Positions 31,219-39,906 of a stretch of DNA of 49,146 nucleotides are shown in pieces. Position numbers and translations under genes: made by a program. Below the pieces are notes generated by a model that worked only from the letters and a program-made list of their open reading frames with translations, did no database searches and was not told the origin of the DNA. The stretch is from Nymphaea colorata. Taxonomy: Eukaryota > Streptophyta > Magnoliopsida > Nymphaeales > Nymphaeaceae. The stretch's first letter is position 1. Each line of letters starts with the position of its first letter. The stretch covers positions 1-49,146 of the forward strand of contig NW_022204891.1 of assembly GCF_008831285.2 (NCBI RefSeq), read 5' to 3'.

Positions 31219-32305
31219 CGAAAAGGAAACAAGGGGGACGCGGCCAGGGCTCTTCAGACAGCCCTGTTTCCGGCGGACTTTTACCGGCCAAATGAAGTCC
31301 GATCACTGCAATTTTTGGATATGTTGGAACTGGGATCGAGACGATTCCGACGGTATCAAGAACGCCTTCAAACTCCCGACGGATCGCCGGGAAATGGCCG
31401 TTGAACAGGCCGGTCTGCTGCTGTCCGCTGCAGAACGACGGCAGCGACACAGAACTGTTTCGCCACCGATTTCGATACCCAAATGATCTCGGATCTTAAT
31501 GAAATTTTAACAGAAGATATCTGACCTTAAGACGATTCTAACGGCGTATTGTACGCATTGAAACTCCCAGGGAATCTACAGATCCAGATCAAAGAACAGC
31601 AACCTGTTTCTGGAAATGACAGAATCACGGCCGCGGAAGGTGTTCTGTTCCTGCTCCGATTTGACCGACCAAACGATCTCCAATCACTACCAGATTTGGG
31701 TATGTTGTAGAGGACGTCAAGACGATTCCAACGGTATATAGATCGTCCTCTAACTCTCGGTAAATCTTCAGATATGGCTGTTTTAACAGGCGGCTGTTTC
31801 TGAACTTCCGCCTGCCGCGCGCGACCGAGAACGTGAGAGATCCGACGGCGGGAAACTTGCTTCGTTCTTCCTCTTCACCGTCCGAACTTCTTCAAGAGTG
31901 GCTTTGAAAGCCATCGATATTGAAGACGTTGCCGTCTTCAATCTTCCCAGCGTAAGATCGGCCTCTCAACTTCTGTGTGGGTGAGAAGAAGGCACCAGAA
32001 CTTACTTGTATCTTTGCACGAAGGGGGAATAAACCGTGGACAAAGGAGAAACCGTCGCCGTTGGGGAAGATCCGCCTAAGCCGTGCACCTTATGCCTGTG
32101 TCTCCAAGGACTGCGGCTCTTCAAGGTGTGTTGTGGAGGAGGAGGCGCCGTGGAGGTAGAGGACGCGAGGTGGGAGAAGACACCAACTCTCGGCTAGAGC
32201 ATGGTGGGAGACGAGAAGGGAGATGCCTCGAGAGAGGAGAGAGATGAAAAACGCGCAAATGGCCACTTTACTCAAAATTTGCTTACAATCTACAAGATCC
32301 AAAAA

Positions 32306-32313
32306 CTTATATA
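32306..32313 (-). promoter_or_regulatory. TATA box of LTR D (3' copy)
   Basis: TATATAAG on the minus strand, about 535 bp from the LTR start. The 5' LTR, which should drive the element, lost this region to the E-associated deletion, so this copy of D probably no longer has its own promoter. Confidence 0.65.
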
Positions 32314-32380
32314 CATTCCTAGTGTGAGCCGGGTCTACAATCCAAATCCGGCTCTCTACCCAGACCCAAGTACTATTGGT

Positions 32381-32401
32381 GCAAGGCACAACCCGCCTTG
32401 C
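32381..32401 (-). other. U3 hairpin 2, LTR D
   Basis: GCAAGGC, loop GGGTTGT, GCCTTGC on the minus strand: a perfect 7-bp stem identical to C. Confidence 0.65.
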
Positions 32402-32529
32402 TAGGTCCCTACTTCGAAACTCAATGCTAACATGAATTTAAAGTGCATAAAGCTAAAACCGGGCCTAACACCCAATACGAAAAGCAAATGAAAAGTCCCT
32501 GAGCCTTGCGAGCCCAGGGCGGGGACCTC

Positions 32530-32549
32530 GTGCAGGTAACCGCCTGCAC
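32530..32549 (-). other. U3 hairpin 1, LTR D
   Basis: GTGCAGG, loop CGGTTA, CCTGCAC on the minus strand, flanked by CCGAA and GAGGTCCCC as in C. Two stem pairs differ from A/B, both compensated. Confidence 0.75.
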
Positions 32550-32714
32550 TTCGGGTTAGGGTCAAGGGCTTGGTCTCAACTCCGCCCAAGTCTTGTCTCC
32601 TCCTTTTGGACCGTAGCTGCTCCTCCCTCTCCGCCCACTGCAGCCATAAACGAGTTGCTCATAAGGTCGACATAGGTCCAAACCCAAACCGTGCCACGGT
32701 TTAGCCTCACAAGT

Positions 32715-34691
32715 TCACAAGGGTGTAGGCTCGATAGGTGGTAATCGACAAGCCCAGCTACACCCTACGCCACTAGTTAGGCTTGCACAGGGTCCTTCGG
32801 CCATGCTGCCCGCTGGCCGCATACATGCCCAATTTTGGCATGTATCAGATCCACCCTCCTTACATCGAGCTTGACCCCAAGCTCGTCTCATGTTGTCATC
32901 ATGGGTGATCTGCACCACTCCCATCAACTTACCCACGTACTTAGTATGAGGTCCGTAATCTCTAGGTAAGTGCTCTAGGGAGTTCTTCGGAAGAGAGAAC
33001 CTTTGCCTCGGTTTTCTCATGTAAACCCATAAGAGGGTTCCCGCTTCCTTGCCCCTATCAGATGCTCGACCATCTGACTGTCGTCTTGGACCATAGTCCC
33101 GTGGTAAGAGGCCAAGTAGTGACCTTTGCTGCCCAAGAACATGCTCGGGCTCTTGCGGGTTCTCCAACACATCACGCGGTTTGCCTCTGTCATGGGCCTG
33201 CCATATACGTCCTATTCTTGGGATCCCATATTGTCCCACAAGGGATACTGGCTGGCCTATATTAGTTTCCACGTCCAGCCATGCTTCGGCTGCGCCACTA
33301 ACTCTTGAATCATGCGCAAGGGGGGAATGACTAGATCCAAGAGTTAAGGTCTCTAGTGGACTGGGTGATTCTCCCAACTTGGTCACACAATCCTCTAGAT
33401 CTGAGCAAATGGATCTCTTCCAAGGCGTGGGAAGGATATCGACTTTTCCATTATGGCCTGGACCTTCTTTGGCAAGCTCTTCATGAGCATCGTATATTCT
33501 TCTTTCTTTTTGACAAAGCTCATGGGTGGCTGTCCTCTGTAGGTTGCTCCTCACATCTTCCTTATCATTACCACCCTCCTTAGGCTTTGCCTTACCCTTA
33601 GGAGTGAGGGGCTGTGGTGGTAATGTAGCACTCGAAGCACATTCAACTTGTGTGGAAGGCACAAGTTGCTTGTCCTCTTCGTCGAGCAGTCCTGTGACAT
33701 GATTTTTAGGGACTGCGCAAGAGGACTCGGGTATCCAATCTTCGCTGAGGACTGTAAGAGGCTCTTTAGCATAGCCATGGGTGGTGCCGAGCTTGAGCTC
33801 GTCTCGTAGCTGGCCTCGTATCGCTTCTATGTCATCGTCAGGCCTGATGCTCTCGAGAGATGTGGGCATGTTTTCAGCTAACTCCTGCCATTCAAGCCCC
33901 ATGTAGACTCGGCTATTCCCTTTGGTGCTTTCCGACTCGCTAGGGGAGACCAAGATTCTCTTAGTTTTCGGTCTCTGGATTTTAATTCTAAGAATTCGGT
34001 ACCCCTTCTTAGATTTCTTGGCCGGCTGGACTGCGCTAATTTTCTGTGAAGCTCGTAGGTCCTCCTTGGACAGTAAGACCACTTGTTCGGAACCGCAAAC
34101 CTTGTGAGTTTGCCCCATGGTTGGTTGTTGGTCTTTGCTCGTATCACTTGGCGCTGTCTCATTTTCGTTCGACTCTTCGCATTTTAACCTTTCTCTTATC
34201 AGGTCGATCCTTTCAAGCACCTTTTGCGCCATTTCATCCCATGTAGGAGGCCTTGGGCTTTGGCCATTCGGCCCATAATGCTCCTCATAGGATTCCGTTC
34301 GCTTCTTCGCATAAGGAGAGGGTCTTTCCTCCAGCACAAAGCAACGGTTCATGAGCCCAACTTGGATAGTTTCCCCAAGATAGATTCGCTCCCAAGTTCG
34401 AGGTCTCACCTTGTGTCCAGCCACAATCAATCTACCCGTGTAGGTGGTATTGGCTATCCATAGCGCCGGGGTGACTTTATCTATGGCCAACTCAAAATGG
34501 CGTCCTTGTACGCTAGGGTGTCGGAACCACAAATCACACTCGGGATTACTACCGGCCTTGATATACACCCATCTTGGACCTTGGTCCATCTCATCGCCTC
34601 TTAGCAATAGGGTGTCCTCCATGAATTCCCCGTTCAGGTAGGTGCTTAGAAGTATATCCATTTCGTCAAGTCGGGCACCTATATCCACCAT
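32715..34691 (-). CDS. FHA-like protein of non-autonomous element D
   Basis: 658 codons from ATG at 34691, the first long frame after the leader module. Residues ~38-122 read as a forkhead-associated domain: WVYIKAGSNPECDLWF (beta strands with the loop Gly), HPSVQGRHFEL (position of the SxxH motif), LWIANTTYTGRLIVAGHKV (position of the D..STNGT.VNG motif) and ERIYLGETIQVGLMNRCFVLEE. FHA domains bind phosphothreonine. Here the His is kept (H65), but the usual Ser and Asn ligand positions are changed, so binding may be lost or altered. After it come a short helical stretch (~150-170), a basic, NLS-like patch (AKKSKK ... KTKR, 224-245), a low-complexity region and two copies of LPRDYGP (529-535, 575-581). 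The last ~43 residues lie in the LTR, as with gag-pol in A and B. No retroviral enzyme or CCHC motif is present. It could be a captured host gene or a strongly diverged Gag-like protein. Confidence 0.75.
   Translation of the reverse strand: MVDIGARLDEMDILLSTYLNGEFMEDTLLLRGDEMDQGPRWVYIKAGSNPECDLWFRHPSVQGRHFELAIDKVTPALWIANTTYTGRLIVAGHKVRPRTWERIYLGETIQVGLMNRCFVLEERPSPYAKKRTESYEEHYGPNGQSPRPPTWDEMAQKVLERIDLIRERLKCEESNENETAPSDTSKDQQPTMGQTHKVCGSEQVVLLSKEDLRASQKISAVQPAKKSKKGYRILRIKIQRPKTKRILVSPSESESTKGNSRVYMGLEWQELAENMPTSLESIRPDDDIEAIRGQLRDELKLGTTHGYAKEPLTVLSEDWIPESSCAVPKNHVTGLLDEEDKQLVPSTQVECASSATLPPQPLTPKGKAKPKEGGNDKEDVRSNLQRTATHELCQKERRIYDAHEELAKEGPGHNGKVDILPTPWKRSICSDLEDCVTKLGESPSPLETLTLGSSHSPLAHDSRVSGAAEAWLDVETNIGQPVSLVGQYGIPRIGRIWQAHDRGKPRDVLENPQEPEHVLGQQRSLLGLLPRDYGPRRQSDGRASDRGKEAGTLLWVYMRKPRQRFSLPKNSLEHLPRDYGPHTKYVGKLMGVVQITHDDNMRRAWGQARCKEGGSDTCQNWACMRPAGSMAEGPCASLTSGVGCSWACRLPPIEPTPL
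32821..32845 (-). other. LTR-tip hairpin of D
   Basis: ATACATGCC, 7-base loop, GGCATGTAT: a perfect 9-bp stem starting 2 bases inside the LTR end. No equivalent of this strength is seen in the other LTRs. Confidence 0.6.
32848..32860 (-). other. Polypurine tract of D
   Basis: AGGAGGGTGGATC on the minus strand, directly before the LTR start TGATACATG. It resembles F (AGGAGGGTGGAT before TGATACGGG) more than A and B. Confidence 0.85.
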
Positions 34692-35474
34692 CTACTCTAC
34701 TAAAGCAACTGCAAAAGCACACTGATGCTGAAATAAGAACTGACTAACTTCTCCTACGGAAATCACTGCTGCACTGTCTAGGCTGCCCCCGGTGCCTTGT
34801 TGAAATCTGCCCCGTGTGTGTCTAAGGAAGACGGAACCAGTCCGCCTGTCACCGCGCCCGCCTGGCACCTCGGTGGCTAACTCTCGCTCTCAGCCGGGCC
34901 CAAGAGTGGGGCCTAAACTGTCGCGTCCGCCTGACGCCTCGACAGCGCACCTCGAGCTCAAGCACCTTAGTGTTGTGCGGTGTGCACAACCACAGTCTAG
35001 ACCGTTTTTCAGGCAGTCAAAGACCGACGCACAGAAACTCCAAATGGTGGAATTTTGCCTCCAAACTTGGTCGGCACAAATTTGGGATAGCTATCTGACT
35101 ACTCACCAATTTTCAGCTCGATTCGACCACAGGAAGCCTTCGAAACAACGTAATCTTCCTGGCAGACTGCCACCCGGACAGGTTCTGTCCGCCCAGGCCT
35201 TCAGTCCAGTTCAGGGCCACTTTCACAAATATTTCGGAAGAATCTCGTTAAGTGCCCTAAATAACTTTTGTAGCTTATGTAATTACGAAGTTCCACACCA
35301 AATTTCAGTCAATTCCGAGGTCGTTTGCCACCCGAAATCGCCTGAATACTCCTGCTGGCTGTGACAGTCCAGAAAACAGAAACTGCGACAAACTGAAATT
35401 CTGCTACTCCTATTAACACCAGAAACACCGAAACCAGAAATCTGTCCCACACTTCACGACTGTACTCCAAGCTT
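34692..35474 (-). other. Leader of element D
   Basis: About 780 bases between primer site and start codon. The half near the gene holds the leader RNA module shared with A and B (34990-34897), with the start codon about 206 bases after it (216-242 in B and A). The half near the primer site is about 270 bases longer than in A and B and has no match in the window. A 182-codon open frame on the opposite strand (34816-35364) looks fortuitous. Confidence 0.65.
34897..34990 (-). other. Structured leader RNA module, element D
   Basis: Minus strand: hairpin 1, GTTGTGC-ACACC-GCACAAC (34990-34972). Hairpin 2 has CTGTC/GACAG, bulge GAG, inner stem GCGTC/GACGC and loop AGGCG (34945-34918). After TTTA comes hairpin 3, GGCCC-CACTCTT-GGGCC (34913-34897). 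Loop AGGCG, bulge GAG and the TTTA spacer are identical to A and B, while both stems of hairpin 2 are rewritten with pairing intact. Confidence 0.78.
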
Positions 35475-35486
35475 GCTCTGATACCA
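35475..35486 (-). other. Primer-binding site of D
   Basis: TGGTATCAGAGC on the minus strand, 2 bases from the 5' LTR edge at 35489. This fixes the element's orientation. Confidence 0.95.
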
Positions 35487-35488
35487 AT

Positions 35489-36904
35489 TGATAGGACCTA
35501 AATCCAGAACCTCCGCCGGATGTCGATCCTCTCCCAAGATCTCTCGGAGGAGCCATCGGACAACTCTAAAATCCAGTTATTTACAATAAAGAAAACCCGG
35601 CCGGACAGGACCCCAGCTCAAAATAGCCTAGGTAGCGGTACAAGTAGGGGAACCCCAAAACTAACTAAGATTGACCTACTACAATTGACTACGAAGGTGG
35701 TGAAGCTTTACAATTTGCGAGTGATACAAATATTTAAACCTCTCACAGCTCACTCACAAACCATACAAACCACACTAGCGGCCAAACCACGCCCTTAATC
35801 CAAGTAGGTAGGTCGGCTCCTTGCGGTCGTGTCTCGGGCACAGTGCCCTCGAGGTACCACGGAAGGGAGCAAGGCCGAAGCCGGGCTAAAGCAGGAAACA
35901 AAAGCAAACTAAGATGCTTCCTAGATGCAAAAGCAAAAACTACCACCCCGATAGCTACAAGGGGAGAAGAACACGATACCAGCCAAGGGTATTCCTTGGC
36001 GCAGCCGGATTCGGACCACGGGGTGAGAACCAGTCCCCGGGTATTGCAGCTCACGGTTCACGGATGTCGGCTGAGAAGGGCCTCCTCGAAGCGCCTACAC
36101 TGATGACGAGCGCCGATGAGGAAGGGCTTAGATTCGGCTTGTCGCCGATGCCGCTGGCTAGGTCGCCGCCTAGAGTGTCGAGGGGGGCTGCTGCCGGGAA
36201 GCGACAGCGCCTACCTGCCTTCGTCAGAAGGTGGTTCGACCACACGCGCCGTGCGATGCCGACGGAGTGAAGGTGGCCGAGGAAGGGGGCCGGGTGTAAC
36301 CGGCCAAGCCTAGACCTAACTAAGGCTGGGGTTGGTTTGGTTCGGCAGGGCTCTATAGGTAGGCTGGCTTAGTCAAGATAGGCTAGTGTTGGGGTAGGCT
36401 AGAGGGATCTTGTGGGTTTAGGAGGGAAAGTAGGTAGCCTAACTACGAGGTGAGTCTAGTCGGGCTGGTCTGGGTCGAGCCTAGGCTCAAGGTCAATGAT
36501 CACTGTTGACCAAATGCGGGTAGAGGTTGACTAAATAGGAGGTTGACTAATGGACCGAGCTTAGTAGGTCCGGGTCAAGTAGGTCAAGAGGAGTCACTCG
36601 AGGTAGGCTCGAGTCAACTAGGCTAGCTTAGAAAGGAGGTGAGCTAGGTGGGGTCAATGTTTCCTACTTTAGTCTAAGGCAAGTGGGGAGGTGGCGGCTT
36701 AGGACCAGTCCAGAAGGAGTGGGTTGCTTAGGGTAGGTGGCGGCACAAGAGGGAACCTAGCTAGGTGGGATGGGACTTGGCTGGTCGTGCCAAGTGGTTG
36801 TGCCGGATCCTTGCCACGTGGCAAGATGAGGGGAGCAAGACAGAGAGAGCTAGAAAAGGGCTAGCTATTAGGGAAAGATTTGAACTCTTTCCTAACTGAT
36901 AGGG
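35489..36904 (-). repeat. 5' LTR of element D, U5-side remnant
   Basis: Matches 29317-30733 of the 3' LTR with about 12 substitutions and one indel. It stops abruptly at 36904, where A-type LTR sequence (E) begins without any shared bases at the junction. The part of D equivalent to 30734-32674 (about 1.94 kb, including TATA and donor site) is missing. Confidence 0.92.
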
Positions 36905-38144
36905 TCGAGATTGCCCGAACCTACTTCACCCGGACCCGTCACTTGGTCCAGTAGTCAACCTACCTTCTAGAACCCACTACCGCATTCGGTCTTTCTTGAC
37001 CAACTTTCCGAGCTTAGGCTCAGCCCTAGCCAACCCGCATTGGCCTGCCATCTTAGTTAGAAACCCTAACACCCCTCCTAAATCTCATCTTTCCCTCAGC
37101 CTACCTCGACCTTAACCTCTCTTGATCAGACCGACCCACCTACCTAGAGCCCAGTCGTAACCAAGCCCAGCCGTGCCTTAGTTAGGGTTAGGTGTAGCTG
37201 ATCCATCGGCCGCCCCGCGGTCGACCCTCTCCGTCGGCATGCTGCCGGTGTCCGTGGCCGAGCCACACCCAAAGGAAGGCAGGTAGGCGCTGCCGCTTCA
37301 GGCACTCGCCCCCCTCGTCACTCTACCGGAGTACGTGCAGTAGCAGCAGCGGCGTCGGCGCACTCAGACGCGCGCGTCCCACCGCCCTCCCGCCTACGCC
37401 GTCGACACCCGTCACGCGGCCAGCGTCGGCCGAGCCATCTTGGCCGGCTCTCTCTTTACGTCAGCATCGTCGGCGTTCAGCGGCAGACAGGCCGTGCGCT
37501 CCCCGCCGGTCTCCAGCCCTTGCAGCAAGCTCCGAGGAGGCTCGCCTCAAGCGGACTTCTTCGATCCGTAGCTGCAATATCCGAGGCACGGTCTTAGCCT
37601 CGGATCTCTCTCGGATAGCCAAGGAATCACCTTGGCCGGTATCATCTCCTTAACCCCCTTGTAGTTTCGGGTGGGAGTATTTGCTTTTGCATTAGGGACT
37701 TGTTAGTTTGCTTATTGCTGTTTTAGCCCGGGCTTAGACCCATCGTCCGTCTCGTGGTACCTCGGAGGCCGTAGGCCAAAGACACGACCACCGCGGGCCT
37801 AGCCGTCCTATGTGGGAAAGGGCGTGGTTTGTTCGTTAGTCGTGGTTTGATTGTGGTTTGTGAGTGAGTTGCGAGTGATTCTTGTATCGAACGCGCTTGT
37901 AAAGCCTCGCATCCGGTTTTAGTTTGCTTGTAGTAGGATAAGCCGTAGTTAGGTTTTTGGAAAAGGGTAACCCGCACTTGTATTCCATTTCCTCGGGGTT
38001 TTGCGCCGGGGTCCTGTCCGGCCGGGTAGACCTTGTATTTAATTTGCTAGGATTTTTGGTTTTTAGATTACCTCAAGGAGACTTGGGAACTAGGACTCGT
38101 GCTTGGTTCGCGCTTTCTAGCCGCAACCGGGTGAGTGCCTAACA
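36905..38144 (+). repeat. LTR fragment E, A-type, 3' third
   Basis: Matches A from position 1005 to the LTR end at 2247, with more differences than between the two A LTRs, so it is a separate, older copy or subfamily. It ends in CCTAACA at 38144, followed by GGTCC, the likely target-site duplication. It includes the conserved GC-rich block (38003-38029) and an acceptor-like TTTTTAG ending at 38066. Its 5' two thirds are missing, most simply removed by the same deletion that removed part of D's LTR. Confidence 0.9.
38003..38029 (+). other. Conserved GC-rich U5 block, fragment E
   Basis: Same 27-bp block as in A and C. Confidence 0.65.
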
Positions 38145-38251
38145 GGTCCAAACCCAAACCGTGCCACGGTTTAGCCTCACAAGTTCACAAGGGTGTAGGC
38201 TCGATAGGTGGTAATCGACAAGCCCAGCTACACCCTACGCCACTAGTTAGG
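38145..38251 (-). repeat. 5' LTR of element D, U3-side remnant
   Basis: 107 bp matching 32675-32781 of D's 3' LTR base for base as far as I can compare. It shows that E lies inside D's 5' LTR and that F then inserted after TTAGG (38247-38251). The last 66 bp of D's LTR should follow F beyond the window. Confidence 0.88.
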
Positions 38252-38793
38252 TGATACGGGCCACCCCTCAAATTGGCCACAAGCGGCCACGGATGTGGCT
38301 GAGAGCAGTCTCAGAGGACAAGAGGAGTTCAATCTTCGGTTTGCTAGGGCTGAGCATAGTCAATTTGACCCGGGGCTGGGTCAAGAGGGAGGAGAGGGAG
38401 GTGTGCAGCACTTGGATTCACCCAAGGTTGAAGCGTTAACTGAGCTTGGAGTCAGCACGGAGGGAGGTGTGGGAGGTAGTGCGATGGCTCTAGGCGAGGC
38501 TTTAAAAGATCAAGAAGGTGGGTCAAGTCCGTTTCTAGTTGAATCCAGCCTTAGTCTTGGTCAAACCCGAGTCCCTTAGGGTCAGTCTAGGGCGAACCTA
38601 GGCAGGCTTGGTCCAAGTCGAACCCAAGCAGGCGCGGGCGAGAGGAGGACCCGGTTTGATAGTGAGACATTAGGTCTCAAGTCCTTGTTTTTCGCTATTT
38701 GCTTTGGTATTTGTTTTTGCGCCTTGTGTAAGTGTGAATTGCTTTAAGTTTCAGACCCGGATCCAATGTTTAGATCCGTTCCATTTCAGCTAC

Positions 38794-38801
38794 TATATAA
38801 G
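38794..38801 (+). promoter_or_regulatory. TATA box of LTR F, left copy
   Basis: TATATAAG, 542 bp from the LTR start; the right copy is at 46915-46922. Confidence 0.7.
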
Positions 38802-39900
38802 CTTTGTAAACATTTGATTTGGTATGCATTGATTGAATTTGGAAGGAAATTAAGTAATTAGTAGAATTAGCTTCTCTCTCCTCTCCCGAATTCTCTCTTC
38901 TCCTCTAGGCGCAATCTTCTTCTCCATGCCTTATTCTCTCTACGGTAGATCTGTAGTTTAGCTAGAACAGCAGCCATTGCTGCAATACCACGAGGACAAG
39001 ACTTTCAACCCGCGGCTTCATCTTCTTCTCCTTGGTTTCTTTGCTCTTCTCCTCCACTCGGCCAAAGGTTGATCGGCTTTGGGAGTCTCCAAGTGCAAGG
39101 CGCAAGGTAGCTCTTCCTCCCGGTTTTTCCCCACTTCAATCCAAGGCGTCCATGGTGCAACCGAGCTTCTCCACCAGCAAGGTTAAGGGCCACGACTCCA
39201 ACAGGGCAGGTCTTCATTGATCCAGGTGACTAGAAAGAAGAAGACAACCATCCATCCTTCGAGATCAAGCGGTAAGCGTCCTTAACGAGGAAGAAAGAGG
39301 GTGCAACGACGTTGTTGCTCTTTGTCTCTGGGTTCGGCTTAAGGAGGAGGAGTTTGCTGGATTTCCAGCCAGTGATCTCTTCATTCCCACGGTGGAAACC
39401 AGTTTCAAAGGGTCTCTTACGAGTCACCCACTTTCCCCTTGATTAATCACGTAGATTTCTTGATTCCGTGTTTGAAAATAGCATTTGAACCGTGGGTTTG
39501 AAGTTAAAATCAGCCACGGTTCAGATCTGCTAATCTCGCCGGAAAGTTCAGAAGAAAAGAGAAAGAAAAGGGCTTGAGAAAAAGAAAATAAAGAAAAGAA
39601 AAGAATAGAAAAATATCAGCCCAAGAATGAGTTAGAAAAGTTGAAATCAGGCGAGAATTCCAAATTCCGGCGCACATTTGGGCGTCCGGCCACCGCTGCT
39701 ATTATTCCGGTTAACATTGGTACATCTTCCGGCGAACTCCGGCAGAGGACAGCAAGCTAAAACAGCCCCTTCTTGCTGTACTTGACGGACATCATCAGAG
39801 TTAGGCGACATTGGTGAGAATTGGGGAAATTCCGGTCGACATTTGGGGAAGAACTCCCACCGCCGGCCACCTTGAGAAACCCTAGCCGATCTCCATTTTG

Positions 39901-39906
39901 GTAAGT
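39901..39906 (+). other. Candidate splice donor in LTR F, left copy
   Basis: TTG then GTAAGT, 1,649 bp into the LTR, followed by CCACGTGTCC. The right copy is at 48018-48023. Pairing with the AG ending at 41123 would give an intron of about 1.2 kb. Confidence 0.5.

Larger units (their letters stand above)
29317..32847 (-). repeat. 3' LTR of element D (3,531 bp, complete)
   Basis: On the minus strand it runs from TGATACATGCC to CCTATCA. Landmarks, minus strand: tip hairpin (32845-32821), U3 hairpin 1 (32549-32530), hairpin 2 (32401-32381), TATATAAG (32313-32306), donor position GTACAC (31218-31213), TTGACC/GTCAACC cluster (about 30480-30280), GC-rich block (29447-29421) and an acceptor-like TTTTAG ending at 29394. 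Confidence 0.93.
29317..38251 (-). mobile_element. Element D: non-autonomous LTR element carrying an FHA-like gene
   Basis: Read on the minus strand: 5' LTR (remnants 38251-38145 and 36904-35489, interrupted by E), primer site (35486-35475), leader (35474-34692), one gene (34691-32715), polypurine tract (32860-32848) and a complete 3' LTR (32847-29317). The internal region is only 2.64 kb and has no Gag, protease, RT or integrase motifs. The comparable parts of the two LTRs differ by about 12 substitutions and one indel in 1.4 kb (about 0.9%), so the insertion is fairly recent. The outermost 66 bp of the 5' LTR should lie beyond element F, outside the window. Confidence 0.9.

Noticed and set aside
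32675-32781. Segment repeated at 38145-38251, first taken as a separate dispersed repeat
   Set aside because: Both copies are explained as the U3-side part of D's two LTRs.
32715-34691. Reading the D gene as an ordinary diverged Gag
   Set aside because: It lacks a CCHC knuckle and the conserved Gag block (W-F...W-F..L..RF) seen in A, B and F; the FHA-like pattern fits better, though a distant Gag-like role is not excluded.
34816-35364. 182-codon open frame on the plus strand opposite D's leader
   Set aside because: It lies antisense to the leader module, has no domain and no counterpart opposite the A or B leaders.
36905-38144. E as a complete solo LTR
   Set aside because: Only the last third of an A-type LTR is present and the left end is not an LTR terminus.
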